A stretch of DNA of 36,059 bases from Caryophanales bacterium UBA5026 (GCA_002416285.1 DICM01000010.1:1-36059); one strand, 5' to 3'; numbered from the stretch's first letter, positions 23,490-31,992 are shown. Numbers and translations: made by a program. Notes: a model not told the origin generated them from the letters alone.

Positions 23490-24335
23490 TCATCCTCGTT
23501 TCTTACTTTCTAAAAATTGCAAATAATTTTCATAGCGACTTTTTAAAATAGTTCCATCAGCCACTTTTTCTTTCACCATACATTTCGGTTCTTTTGTATG
23601 CATGCAATCACGATATTCACAATCCTCTTTATAAAGATTAAACTCTGGATATTGATCACGAATATCCTCTTTTTCCATATCGTAAAAGCTAAGCGAAGAA
23701 AATCCTGGAGTATCGGCTACTAAACCACCAGAAAGTGGAAGTAATTCCGTATGTCGGGTAGTATGCTTTCCTCTTCCAAGAGCATATGAAATATCTGCTG
23801 TTTTTAGATTAAAAGAAGAATCAATCGAGTTGATTAGAGTAGATTTACCAGCACCACTCTGTCCAGTAAAAATATTTGTCTTAGATTGAAATAATGCGGA
23901 TATTTCCTTTATTTCCGTATTTTCAAAAATTGGATAGCCTATGTTTTGATAATAATTTTTGATTTGTTTTAATTCTTTTTGTTCCTCTTGTTCTAATAAA
24001 TCCATTTTTGTTAAACAAATAATGGGTTTGATATTATGAAACTCAATAATTGTTAATAGTTTATCCAATAAATTAGTTGAAAAATCAGGATCCTTTACAC
24101 TTGTGATAATAAATGCCTGATCAATATTGGCAACTGGTGGCCGTAATAGTTCATTTTTACGTGGTAAAATCTCCAATATATATTTATTTTTCTCGTCAAA
24201 TTCTACAAAATCTCCTACCAACGGAGTAATCTTTAAGTTTCGAAATTTCCCTCTACTTTTACATACATATGATTGCGTACTTGTTTGTACTGTATAATCA
24301 TTACTAATTATTTTAATAATTTGTCCCCGTATCAA
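23490..24335 (-). CDS. rsgA: Ribosome small-subunit-dependent GTPase A
   Basis: RsgA is a circularly permuted GTPase that checks late maturation of the 30S ribosomal subunit. The 281-residue protein shows an N-terminal OB-fold, then the permuted motifs in order G4 (LTKMD), G1 (TGQSGAGKSTLIN), G3 (DTPGF), and a C-terminal zinc motif CEYRDCMHTKEPKC. The start codon is TTG, overlapping the prkC stop by four bases (TTGA), which implies translational coupling. It is the fourth gene of the rlmN-prpC-prkC-rsgA-rpe unit, a common order in Bacillota. Confidence 0.96.
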   Translation of the reverse strand: MIRGQIIKIISNDYTVQTSTQSYVCKSRGKFRNLKITPLVGDFVEFDEKNKYILEILPRKNELLRPPVANIDQAFIITSVKDPDFSTNLLDKLLTIIEFHNIKPIICLTKMDLLEQEEQKELKQIKNYYQNIGYPIFENTEIKEISALFQSKTNIFTGQSGAGKSTLINSIDSSFNLKTADISYALGRGKHTTRHTELLPLSGGLVADTPGFSSLSFYDMEKEDIRDQYPEFNLYKEDCEYRDCMHTKEPKCMVKEKVADGTILKSRYENYLQFLESKKRG

Positions 24336-26077
24336 GATTCTTTTTTCTCCCCATTTGTCGTACTATCAGTACCTGTTTCATTATTATTTGTTCCATCAGT
24401 TGGTGTTGTTGGTTTTTTTGCCACTGTAATTTTAAGGATTACACCTTTTACTACTTTTGTCCCTGCTTCTCTACTTTGTGTGTAAATAGTTCCATCTTCA
24501 TATACATCAGATTCTTTCTTTTCTATTTCAAGAGTAATGCCATTCTCGTCACAAAACTTTTGAACATTAGCAACAGTCCATTTTTCTTCTACAAAATTAG
24601 GATAAACTGTTACAAATTTTGGAACAGTTAAAGTTATTTGATCACCAGATACTAATCTCTGACCCACTTCTATATCCTGTTTTAAAATAATATCCGCTGT
24701 TGCTTCCTCTTTATTTAAAAACTCTTGCTCATCTTTATTAACAGTGATTCCTTTTAATTTTAAAATTGCTTCAACAGAATAGTAATTCTGTCCAACATAA
24801 TTTTCAACCTTCACACCTTCGACACCAAGTGAAATTATTAATGTAATTTTAGTTCCTTTTTTCACACTGCGCCCTGCTTGTGGATTAGTTTTAATAACCA
24901 TTCCCTCTTTGATTGTATCGTTGTACTCTTCCGTTACTTTTGTTTCTACTAAAAATCCCTGTTTCTTGAGTTCGCTTTCTGCTTTTACCACAGTTAAACC
25001 GGAAACATCTTTTATTTCAACATCTGGCACACGACCAATTTTAGACAAAAACAATAATACAAGAGCAATTACAATAACTAATACTGTGCAAATAACGCCT
25101 GTAACAATAAGGGTTTTGTTTGTTCTTTTCTCTTGCTTCTCTTCTTTGATTTTTTCCTCTTTATCTTTATTTTTCTTTGCTCTAGACATTGTTGGTTTTT
25201 CCTCTACTTCTTGTTCTGGATAAGGATAAATATATTTTTTTTCATTTCTGCGTTCTACACTTAATGCTGTTTTTAAATCATCATGCATTACATGAACGTT
25301 CTCGTATCGATTTTGTGGATTTTTTGCCGCTGCTTTCAAAATAATATTCTCGACACTTTGTGGAATTTCTGGATTAAAGTCAGTCACACTAGGGATTGGA
25401 TCACGCATCTGCTTAATCGCAATTTCTACTGCGTTATCCCCCTTAAATGGCAGTGTTCCTGTTAATAATTCATACATTAAAATTCCAAGTGAATAGATGT
25501 CACTCTTAATGGTTGAACCACTTCCATTTGCTTGTTCTGGTGGCAGATAATGAACAGATCCCATTACTGAGTTAGTTTGCGTAAGCTCATTACTGTTAAG
25601 TGCAACAGCGATCCCAAAATCTGTTATCTTTACTCTTCCATCATCGAGAATCATAATATTTTGTGGTTTAATATCTCTATGAATAATATAACTATCGTGA
25701 GCACAAGAAAGACCGTCTGTAAGTTGGAGCATAATATCAATTACTTCTGAAAGAGTAAGTGCTCCCCTTCTTTTAATTAAACTTTTTAAAGTCTTTCCTT
25801 CGACATATTCCATAACGATAAAGTACTGTCCATCATCTTCTCCAACATCATACATTTCTACGATATTAGGATGAATTAGAGAGCTAGAAGAAATAGCTTC
25901 TCTTTGAAATCTACGGACAAACTTTTCATCATTGGCAAGATCTCCTCTTAAAATTTTAACGGCAACATCGCGATCTAGAATAATATCATGGGCTAAATAG
26001 ACGTTGGCCATACCACCTTCACCAATGGTTCTAATTATTTGATAACGATCATTGATCTTTTGTCCTTTTATAATCAT
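24332..26077 (-). CDS. prkC: Ser/Thr protein kinase with three PASTA repeats
   Basis: PrkC is a membrane kinase whose outer PASTA domains bind peptidoglycan fragments; in Bacillus spores it is known to trigger germination. The 581-residue protein has a Gly loop GEGGMANVYL (19-28), Lys41, catalytic HRDIKPQN (Asp135) and DFGIA (153-157). A Lys/Glu-rich juxtamembrane stretch follows (about 292-320), a single membrane segment (about 321-345) and three PASTA repeats starting near residues 350, 418 and 486. A Thr/Asn/Gly tail ends the chain. It lies two bases after prpC, its cognate phosphatase. Given the spore genes here, a role in germination is plausible; cell-wall control in growth is the general family role. 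Confidence 0.97.
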   Translation of the reverse strand: MIIKGQKINDRYQIIRTIGEGGMANVYLAHDIILDRDVAVKILRGDLANDEKFVRRFQREAISSSSLIHPNIVEMYDVGEDDGQYFIVMEYVEGKTLKSLIKRRGALTLSEVIDIMLQLTDGLSCAHDSYIIHRDIKPQNIMILDDGRVKITDFGIAVALNSNELTQTNSVMGSVHYLPPEQANGSGSTIKSDIYSLGILMYELLTGTLPFKGDNAVEIAIKQMRDPIPSVTDFNPEIPQSVENIILKAAAKNPQNRYENVHVMHDDLKTALSVERRNEKKYIYPYPEQEVEEKPTMSRAKKNKDKEEKIKEEKQEKRTNKTLIVTGVICTVLVIVIALVLLFLSKIGRVPDVEIKDVSGLTVVKAESELKKQGFLVETKVTEEYNDTIKEGMVIKTNPQAGRSVKKGTKITLIISLGVEGVKVENYVGQNYYSVEAILKLKGITVNKDEQEFLNKEEATADIILKQDIEVGQRLVSGDQITLTVPKFVTVYPNFVEEKWTVANVQKFCDENGITLEIEKKESDVYEDGTIYTQSREAGTKVVKGVILKITVAKKPTTPTDGTNNNETGTDSTTNGEKKES

Positions 26078-26079
26078 CT

Positions 26080-26811
26080 TTACACCCCTTTTTCTAAATA
26101 CGCGATAGAAATATTATCGTTTCCACCACGATTATTGCATTTATAAATTAATTTTTGAACCTTCTCTTCGATTGTTAAATCCTCTTCTAATACTCGTAAT
26201 ATTTGTTCACTATCTAAAAGATTTGTCAAACCATCACTACATAAGAATATTCCATCAACATCCGATTCAACATCAAAAATATCGATTTCTACTGTTTTTG
26301 TTGCACCTAAAGCACGCATTAAAACATTTTTCCGAGGATGTTCTTTTGCCTCCTCCTCTGTAAGTTCACCAGATTTCACTAATAAATTTACTAAGGTATG
26401 ATCGGTTGTAATCTTTTTCATTTTTCCATTTTTAATAGCAAAACCAGAGGAATCACCAATATTTCCATAGAGTAAAAACTCTCTTGTTAAAATTGCGACT
26501 ACTAGAGTTGTTCCCATACCAACACTCTCTGGATGATCTTCGGTATGGCGAAATATCAACAAGTTAATTTCCTGTACCATCTCATTTAGCCATGCGATCG
26601 CATCTTCTTTATTTCCAATCGAACTAAGTTCTTTAAAACGTTTTCCTAAATGAGAAATTGCAATTGAGGAGGCGACTTCACCACAGTGATGCCCCCCCAT
26701 TCCATCAGCGACAGCAAGCATATGTTCTTTATTAAAATTTTCAACAATGATAACACTATCTTCATTGTGATTTCGCACTTTACCAGGATCCGTTAAATAG
26801 TAATACTCCAT
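26080..26811 (-). CDS. prpC: PP2C-family protein phosphatase
   Basis: PrpC removes phosphates placed by PrkC. The 243-residue PPM phosphatase has the metal-binding and structural motifs RNHNEDS, VADGMGGHHCGEVAS, GNIGDSSGF, CSDGLTNLL and GGNDNISIAYL in order. Its ATG shares one base with the rlmN stop (TAATG), and prkC follows two bases after its stop, so the three are tightly coupled. Confidence 0.97.
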   Translation of the reverse strand: MEYYYLTDPGKVRNHNEDSVIIVENFNKEHMLAVADGMGGHHCGEVASSIAISHLGKRFKELSSIGNKEDAIAWLNEMVQEINLLIFRHTEDHPESVGMGTTLVVAILTREFLLYGNIGDSSGFAIKNGKMKKITTDHTLVNLLVKSGELTEEEAKEHPRKNVLMRALGATKTVEIDIFDVESDVDGIFLCSDGLTNLLDSEQILRVLEEDLTIEEKVQKLIYKCNNRGGNDNISIAYLEKGV

Positions 26812-27836
26812 TAAATTCCCTCCTCATACTTAGAGCGAAGTTGTCCACATGCAGCCTCAACTTCTGATCCAAATTCTCTTCGAATTGTTACATTTATTCT
26901 ATTCTTCTTTAAAATATCATAGAATCGCATAATCTGATTTTTTGAACTCTTTTTATATTTAATATGACTTGTTTCATTATAGGGAATTAAATTTACATAG
27001 GCATTCATTCCCTTTAATAACTTAGCTAATTCTAACGCATGTTCTTCTTGATCATTTACTTGATCAAGTAAAATATATTCAAAGGTTACTCTACGGTTGG
27101 TTACCTTAATATATTCTTTCAAAACCTCAATCAATTCCTGTAATGGATAAGCTTTATTAATCATCATCAATTCAGAACGTAATTTATCATTAGAAGCATG
27201 AAGTGAAATGGCTAAATTAACTTGCTTACCATCCTTCATAAATTCTCTAATTTTTGGAACAATTCCACATGTGGAAACAGTAATATGACGAGCCCCCAAA
27301 TCAATGCCTTTTCCTTCATTTAAAATAGAAATAAAAGCCATTACATTGTCATAGTTATCAAATGGTTCCCCAATTCCCATAAGTACAACATGACTGATTC
27401 TAAGATTCAATTCCGCTTCTATTTTTAATACTTGTAATACCATTTCATGCGTCTCTAGGTTGCGAATTCGTTTTCTTCTCCCACTCTCACAGAAACTGCA
27501 TCCCATGTTACAACCCACTTGTGTAGATACACAAAGACTCATCCCATAGTCATGTTTCATAAGAACAGCTTCAATCATTTCACAGTCTGATAGACGAAAT
27601 AAAAACTTCTCGACATCATCACCACTTCTTTTTGTAACTAATTCTATCGTATTCATATTAAAGTCTGACTGTAGCTTAGCAATCGTATCTTTTTTTACGT
27701 TTGCCATATCTTCAAAAGACTTTATTCTTTTTTTATATAACCACTCAAACACTTGAGTTGCTTTAAATTTTTTCTCACCAATTTGATTAAAGTACTCTTC
27801 TAATTTTGGTAAGGTTAAATCGTATATACTTTTCAT
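26811..27836 (-). CDS. rlmN: Dual-specificity RNA methyltransferase RlmN
   Basis: A radical-SAM enzyme that methylates C2 of A2503 in 23S rRNA and A37 in some tRNAs. The 341-residue protein has the cluster motif CNMGCSFC (Cys109, 113, 116), GIGEPFDNYDN, NLAISLHA, FEYILLDQVND and the C-terminal EAACGQLR with the methyl-carrying Cys. After the cluster it reads ESGRRKRIRN where most RlmN have ATGxxGxxRN. Start at 27836 is backed by AGGGTGG; an upstream in-frame ATG at 27899 would cross the terminator of rnc. It is the first gene of the operon and has its own extended -10 promoter. The Cfr resistance enzyme is a sister family, but gene order and sequence favour RlmN. Confidence 0.94.
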   Translation of the reverse strand: MKSIYDLTLPKLEEYFNQIGEKKFKATQVFEWLYKKRIKSFEDMANVKKDTIAKLQSDFNMNTIELVTKRSGDDVEKFLFRLSDCEMIEAVLMKHDYGMSLCVSTQVGCNMGCSFCESGRRKRIRNLETHEMVLQVLKIEAELNLRISHVVLMGIGEPFDNYDNVMAFISILNEGKGIDLGARHITVSTCGIVPKIREFMKDGKQVNLAISLHASNDKLRSELMMINKAYPLQELIEVLKEYIKVTNRRVTFEYILLDQVNDQEEHALELAKLLKGMNAYVNLIPYNETSHIKYKKSSKNQIMRFYDILKKNRINVTIRREFGSEVEAACGQLRSKYEEGI

Positions 27837-27840
27837 ACTT

Positions 27841-27863
27841 CCACCCTGTCTAATATTATAACA
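27841..27863 (-). promoter_or_regulatory. Extended -10 promoter and SD of the rlmN operon
   Basis: TGTTATAAT (27855-27863 on the minus strand), seven bases, then AGGGTGG (27841-27847) before the ATG. The -35 region is poor. The promoter lies immediately after the rnc terminator. Confidence 0.6.
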
Positions 27864-27872
27864 AAATATCAT

Positions 27873-27897
27873 AAAAAATGGTAGCATTTGTGCTACC
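27873..27897 (-). terminator. Intrinsic terminator of rnc
   Basis: GGTAGCA and TGCTACC pair around CAAA, followed by ATTTTTTA on the minus strand. It separates rnc from the rlmN operon. Confidence 0.85.
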
Positions 27898-27921
27898 ACT
27901 TTAGAAATTTTATCATATCTT

Positions 27922-28599
27922 TTAAATTTCTGCTTTTTTTAAAGATACACTTTTTTCTAGGGCATTTTTTGCTGCCTCTTGTTCTGCCTCTTTCTTGCTG
28001 TGGGCAACCCCTTCTCCGTAGATGATATCATCAATTTTAACAATTGCTGTAAAAGTACGATTATGAGAAGGACCTTCTTCATTAACAATCGAATATTCTA
28101 AACTTCTTTGATCTGTTTGCACTAACTCTTGTAATTTTGATTTATAGTCGCTGAAAAAGTCAAATTTATTTTCCTCAACACATGGAATTGCACTTTTATA
28201 GATAAAATCTTTCGCTGTTTCAATTCCTTGATCAAGAAATAAAGCACCAATAAAAGCCTCATAAATATCTGCAACAATCGCTTTTCTAAATTTTCCGCCA
28301 TTTTCACTTTCGCCATGGCCTAATCTTAGATACTCATTTAGGCTCCACTGCATAGAATATTCATATAAAGCAGTTTCACAGACATAATGAGCACGCATTT
28401 TAGTCATCATTCCTTCATCATGAGTAGTATTGTTATAAAGATAATCACTCATAATAAATTCTAAGATGGCGTCACCTAAATATTCTAAACGCTCATAGCT
28501 TTCAACACCATGTTCATTCGCATAAGAAGTATGGGTAAATGCAGTTTTATAAAGAGATAATTTATTTGGCTTTATTCCTAGATCATCTAATAGTTTCAT
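27922..28599 (-). CDS. rnc: Ribonuclease III
   Basis: Cuts double-stranded RNA in rRNA and mRNA processing. The 225-residue protein has the signature YERLEYLGDAILEFIMSDYLY, FTHTSYANEH, the second catalytic cluster around VADIYEAFIGALFLDQG, and a C-terminal double-stranded RNA binding domain (about 148-217) beginning DYKSKLQELVQ and ending SKKEAEQEAAKNALE. Full length for the family. The ribosome site is GGTGAT, close to the ATG. It is divergent from yidD, 95 bases away. Confidence 0.96.
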   Translation of the reverse strand: MKLLDDLGIKPNKLSLYKTAFTHTSYANEHGVESYERLEYLGDAILEFIMSDYLYNNTTHDEGMMTKMRAHYVCETALYEYSMQWSLNEYLRLGHGESENGGKFRKAIVADIYEAFIGALFLDQGIETAKDFIYKSAIPCVEENKFDFFSDYKSKLQELVQTDQRSLEYSIVNEEGPSHNRTFTAIVKIDDIIYGEGVAHSKKEAEQEAAKNALEKSVSLKKAEI

Positions 28600-28650
28600 T
28601 TTATCACCGTCAACATTATATCAAATAATCACGACCATGAACAATTTATT

Positions 28651-28689
28651 TTTACAAAAGGTTCATTTTCTTGTATAATGAAAATGGTG
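28651..28689 (+). promoter_or_regulatory. yidD promoter with SD-adjacent start
   Basis: TTTACA (28651-28656), 17 bases, TATAAT (28674-28679), six bases, then GGTG (28686-28689), five bases before the ATG at 28695. The mRNA leader would be about nine bases. Confidence 0.65.
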
Positions 28690-28694
28690 TTGTT

Positions 28695-28916
28695 ATGAAA
28701 AGATGTTTACTTTTCCTAATTCGTTGTTATAAAAATACTGTTGGCAATTTTCATTATCATTGCCGATTTGTGCCGAGCTGTTCTACTTATGCTTATGAGG
28801 CTATAGAGCGTTTTGGTGCAATAAAAGGAACTTACTTGAGTATTAAACGAATTTTAAGATGCAATCCATGGGGAAAACCAGGTGTTGACCCTGTACCAGA
28901 AAGGAAAAAGGTATGA
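28695..28916 (+). CDS. yidD: Membrane protein insertion efficiency factor YidD
   Basis: YidD assists the YidC-type insertase at the membrane surface. The 73-residue protein shows the full family signature: CRFVPSCSTYAYEAIERFGA, RILRCNPWGKPGVDPVP. It begins with an amphipathic or hydrophobic helix (MKRCLLFLIRCYKN). The start at 28695 is chosen because the region before lies within the promoter -10 box; an in-frame ATG at 28671 would be upstream of the predicted transcript start. The stop overlaps the next ATG by four bases, so it is coupled to a lipoprotein gene. No rpmH, rnpA or yidC is nearby. Confidence 0.95.
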   Translation: MKRCLLFLIRCYKNTVGNFHYHCRFVPSCSTYAYEAIERFGAIKGTYLSIKRILRCNPWGKPGVDPVPERKKV

Positions 28917-29776
28917 AAAAATTAATGTGTTTACTCTTTATCGGAGCGTTGACATTGAATCTTAGTGGTTGTTTCAAAAGAGATTCAATGGAAGATATTA
29001 CAATTTATACAACTGCATATCCACTTGAATATATTACCTATCGTTTATATGGTGACAATAGTACCATCAAAAGTATCTATCCCAATGATACAAAAATAAG
29101 TGAATATCAATTAACAGACAAACAAATTAAAGATTATAGTAGTGCTGGTATGTATATCTTTAATGGATTAAGTACAGAAAAAGACTATGTGACATCAATG
29201 TTCCATTATAATAAGAATTTAAAAATTATTGATTCTTCTCAAAGTATGGAATATACCTATGGTGATGCAGAACTATGGTTAGATCCTTCCAATTACTTAA
29301 TGATGTCATTAAATATTAAGAATGGACTATTAGAGTATATTGACAATCATTATTTAAAAACTGAAATTGAAGAAAATTATGAAAAACTGAAAGTTGATAT
29401 TTCAGCGCTTGATGCGAAATTCAATTTGTTAAGTGAAAGCTCTGACAAAAAGACAATTGTCGTAGACAACAATACACTTAATTTCTTATCAAAATATGGA
29501 TTTACCATTATTTCATTAGATCCAACTACAGTAACTGAAAAAAACATTGCAGTTGTTAAAAAAATGATTTCAAATAAACAACTTAAATATATTTATACGC
29601 TTGATCAAACTAAACTTAGTGATACGATGAATCAATTAAAATCAGATACAGATGTTACTATAACAGAACTTCATAGTCTTGAAACATTGACAGAAAAAGA
29701 ACGTTCTGAAAAAGAGGATTATCTCTCTTTAATGACAGATAATATTGAACTTTTGAAAAATGAATTATACAACTAA
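28913..29776 (+). CDS. ZnuA-like (metal ABC transporter solute-binding family) lipoprotein without the usual His ligands
   Basis: This 287-residue protein has a lipoprotein signal peptide with lipobox LSGC (Cys20). It follows the cluster A-I solute-binding fold for Zn/Mn: ITIYTTAYPLEYITYRLYGD, DYSSAGMYIFNGLSTEKDY, AELWLDPSNYLMMSLNI, KYGFTIISLDPTTVTEKNI. The metal ligands are missing. The first His region reads YPNDTKISEYQLT, the normal DPHxWLDP is DAELWLDP, and the third His block is VVDNNTLNFLSKYGF. Only three His occur in the mature protein, none at those sites. No permease or ATPase lies next to it; it is instead coupled to yidD by a four-base overlap. It may have been repurposed or may bind another ligand. 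A terminator follows. Confidence 0.82.
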   Translation: MKKLMCLLFIGALTLNLSGCFKRDSMEDITIYTTAYPLEYITYRLYGDNSTIKSIYPNDTKISEYQLTDKQIKDYSSAGMYIFNGLSTEKDYVTSMFHYNKNLKIIDSSQSMEYTYGDAELWLDPSNYLMMSLNIKNGLLEYIDNHYLKTEIEENYEKLKVDISALDAKFNLLSESSDKKTIVVDNNTLNFLSKYGFTIISLDPTTVTEKNIAVVKKMISNKQLKYIYTLDQTKLSDTMNQLKSDTDVTITELHSLETLTEKERSEKEDYLSLMTDNIELLKNELYN

Positions 29777-29777
29777 A

Positions 29778-29802
29778 AAACTTCCAAATGGAAGTTTTTT
29801 AG
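29778..29802 (+). terminator. Intrinsic terminator of yidD-lipoprotein unit
   Basis: CTTCC and GGAAG pair around AAAT, flanked by six A and followed by TTTTTT. It lies a few bases after the stop. Confidence 0.8.
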
Positions 29803-29839
29803 TACTATAGAAAAAACATTCTTTTTTATTATTTTAAAC

Positions 29840-29863
29840 AAAAAACTTCTTTTCAGAAGTTTT
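29840..29863 (-). terminator. Intrinsic terminator of the desulfoferrodoxin gene
   Basis: AACTTCT and AGAAGTT pair around GAAA, followed by TTTTG on the minus strand; it overlaps the stop codon region. Confidence 0.75.
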
Positions 29864-30227
29864 AAATACTTGTTTTCCAAAGTCCGTGCAAATTACAATA
29901 TTCATAAATCTCCGCATTCTCTTCATACGGGAATACTGCCTTAGGCTCTTCACCTGGTTTTAAATTTACACGAATTATTTTATCATCTTTTACAAGTGCA
30001 ATCCATTCAATATAATGTTCTTCTAACATTGGATGGATAGTCTCTCCAACTTGAACAAAGATTTGATCATCTTTTACTGTACAAGCAGGCACATGTTTTT
30101 CATGACTCGCATCAACTGTATTAGCTTTCAGTTTCTGCATCTTTTCCCCACAACAAGTAATGTGATCAGCATCTCCACTTAAAAGTGAAATGACGTTACC
30201 ACAAATTGAACAACGATATAAATTCAT
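29862..30227 (-). CDS. Desulfoferrodoxin (superoxide reductase with desulforedoxin domain)
   Basis: It reduces superoxide to hydrogen peroxide without making oxygen, the typical defence of anaerobes. The 121-residue protein has an N-terminal rubredoxin-like iron site (Cys6 and Cys9 in CSICGN, Cys25 and Cys26 in TCCGEKM). The catalytic iron site follows: HEKHVP (His45), IHPMLEEHYIEWI (His65, His71) and YCNLHGLW (Cys111, His114). This is the two-iron class with both domains. Start at 30227 follows GGAGG by five bases; an earlier in-frame start at 30239 would contain that site. Single-gene transcript with its own -10 box and terminator. Confidence 0.95.
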   Translation of the reverse strand: MNLYRCSICGNVISLLSGDADHITCCGEKMQKLKANTVDASHEKHVPACTVKDDQIFVQVGETIHPMLEEHYIEWIALVKDDKIIRVNLKPGEEPKAVFPYEENAEIYEYCNLHGLWKTSI

Positions 30228-30232
30228 AACAA

Positions 30233-30262
30233 CCTCCAACTCTATTATAATTAATTATAGCA
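30233..30262 (-). promoter_or_regulatory. Desulfoferrodoxin promoter (two TATAAT boxes)
   Basis: TATAAT at 30254-30259 (TGC-extended) and again at 30244-30249 on the minus strand. The second lies six bases before GGAGG (30233-30237). Confidence 0.55.
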
Positions 30263-30299
30263 AAAAAGAGTACATAAAACTACTGAAATTAAAAAAAAC

Positions 30300-30321
30300 T
30301 GTTATAATGTTATTAGAGGTG
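30300..30321 (+). promoter_or_regulatory. Extended -10 promoter and SD of fhs
   Basis: TGTTATAAT (30300-30308), six bases, then AGAGGTG (30315-30321), then ATG at 30327. The -35 box is not clear. Confidence 0.6.
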
Positions 30322-30326
30322 ATAAA

Positions 30327-31961
30327 ATGACGGATATTGAAATTGCTAGAAAAGCAAAAAAGATGCCTATTGTTGAAATTGCAAAGATGTTAAATTTAAC
30401 AAATGAAGAAATTGAACTTTATGGAAATGATAAAGCGAAAATTAACGACCAAAAAGAAGCTGATAAAATTGGAAAATTAATTTTAGTTACTTCCATTCAT
30501 CCAACACCTTATGGTGAAGGAAAAACAACTATCAGTATCGGTATTCAAGATGGGCTTAGAAAACTGAAAAAAAATAGTTTAGCTGTCCTTAGAGAACCAT
30601 CATTAGGTCCTGTATTTGGAATTAAAGGAGGAGCTACCGGTGGAGGTTATGCACAGGTAATTCCAATGGAAGATATTAATCTACATTTCACAGGAGATAT
30701 TCACGCTATTACCGCATGTAATAATTTATTATGTGCGATGATTGATAATCATATTTTCCAAGGAAATGAATTAAATATTGACCCTAATACCATAACCTTT
30801 TCTAGGGTTATGGATATGAACGATCGAGCTTTAAGAAATATTACGATTCATTCTTCCTATGAGCGCGAAGATCACTTTATGATTACAACAGCCAGTGAAA
30901 TGATGGCTATCCTTTGTCTTGCTGAAGACATAGAAGATTTAAGAAAACGTCTAGACAATATTATTATCGCTTTTAACTATGATAAAAAACCAGTATATGC
31001 GAGTGAACTAAAAGGAACTGATGCATTAATTATTTTACTAAAAGATGCGATTAAACCAAACTTAGTTCAAACACTAGAAAACAATCCAGTAATTATTCAT
31101 GGTGGTCCATTCGCAAATATTGCACATGGATGTAATTCGGTAATCGCAACAAAACTTGGGTTAAAGTTATCCGATTATGTTGTAACGGAAGCCGGATTTG
31201 GTGCTGATTTAGGTGCTGTTAAATTCTTTGATATCAAATGTCGAAGTTCAAAATTAAAACCAGATCTCGTTGTCATTAATGCAACTATCCGCTCTTTAAA
31301 ATATAATGGAAATTGCCCAAAAGAAGAAATCAACAAAGAAAATTTAGTTGCCCTAAAAGATGGTATTAGTAATCTTATAAGACATATTGAAAATATGCAA
31401 TTACTATCTTCTAATTTAATTGTAGCGCTAAATAAATTTGAAGATGATACCGATGATGAAATTCAATTTATTGAAGATACTTGTAAAAATTTAAATATCC
31501 CATTCAGTATTTGTGAATCATTTAAAAAAGGTAGTGATGGAGCACTAGACCTTTGTAACAAGATTATTGAATTGGTAGAAAAAACAAATATCACTACTCT
31601 TCTTTATGATATAAATGATTCGATTGAAAATAAAATTGATATCATTTGTAAAAAATTATATCGTGCCAAAGAAATAATTTATTCGGATATTGCCAAAGAA
31701 AAAATGAAACAATTAAAACAGTTTCATTTAGACCAATTACCAGTTTGTATCGCTAAAACACAATATTCATTTAGTGATAACCCTAAATTACTTGGAGCAC
31801 CAGATGATTTTACAATGACTGTAACAGATATTGAAATTAGAAATGGTGCGGGATTCATCGTTGTAAAAATGGGTAATATTATGACGATGCCAGGACTTTC
31901 AAGAAATCCTGCTTATCAAAAAATGACAATTAAAAACAACGAAATTAACGGTCTTTTCTAA
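30327..31961 (+). CDS. fhs: Formate-tetrahydrofolate ligase
   Basis: It joins formate to tetrahydrofolate with ATP, giving 10-formyl-THF for purine and one-carbon metabolism. The 544-residue protein is close to the usual length of about 555 and has the P-loop HPTPYGEGKTTISIG (near residue 58), REPSLGPVFGIKGGATGGGY, MEDINLHFTGDIHAIT, and VVTEAGFGADLGAVKFFDIK. The C-terminal TMTVTDIEIRNGAGFIVV and GNIMTMPGLSRNPAY are present. Slight differences from the common form (TPYGEGKTT for TPAGEGKTT) are conservative. It is a single gene with its own promoter and a strong terminator; no Wood-Ljungdahl partners are in view. Confidence 0.97.
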   Translation: MTDIEIARKAKKMPIVEIAKMLNLTNEEIELYGNDKAKINDQKEADKIGKLILVTSIHPTPYGEGKTTISIGIQDGLRKLKKNSLAVLREPSLGPVFGIKGGATGGGYAQVIPMEDINLHFTGDIHAITACNNLLCAMIDNHIFQGNELNIDPNTITFSRVMDMNDRALRNITIHSSYEREDHFMITTASEMMAILCLAEDIEDLRKRLDNIIIAFNYDKKPVYASELKGTDALIILLKDAIKPNLVQTLENNPVIIHGGPFANIAHGCNSVIATKLGLKLSDYVVTEAGFGADLGAVKFFDIKCRSSKLKPDLVVINATIRSLKYNGNCPKEEINKENLVALKDGISNLIRHIENMQLLSSNLIVALNKFEDDTDDEIQFIEDTCKNLNIPFSICESFKKGSDGALDLCNKIIELVEKTNITTLLYDINDSIENKIDIICKKLYRAKEIIYSDIAKEKMKQLKQFHLDQLPVCIAKTQYSFSDNPKLLGAPDDFTMTVTDIEIRNGAGFIVVKMGNIMTMPGLSRNPAYQKMTIKNNEINGLF

Positions 31962-31966
31962 CAATA

Positions 31967-31992
31967 AAGAGTCATTCAATGACTCTTTTTAT
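31967..31992. terminator. Bidirectional terminator between fhs and the SDR gene
   Basis: AAAGAGTCATT and AATGACTCTTT form a near-perfect palindrome with flanking A and T runs on each side. Confidence 0.85.

Noticed and set aside
24909..25223. 104-codon plus-strand ORF opposite prkC
   Set aside because: It is antisense to the PASTA and juxtamembrane part of prkC, with Ser/Thr/Leu-rich low-information sequence and no ribosome site.
26811..27836. Could the RlmN-like gene be the resistance methyltransferase Cfr?
   Set aside because: It lies first in the conserved rlmN-prpC-prkC-rsgA-rpe order, and the motif set fits a housekeeping RlmN; the unusual ESG after the cluster is not diagnostic of Cfr.
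28913..29776. Calling the lipoprotein a zinc-binding ZnuA
   Set aside because: The family fold is visible but the ligand His residues are absent, so zinc binding is not supported.
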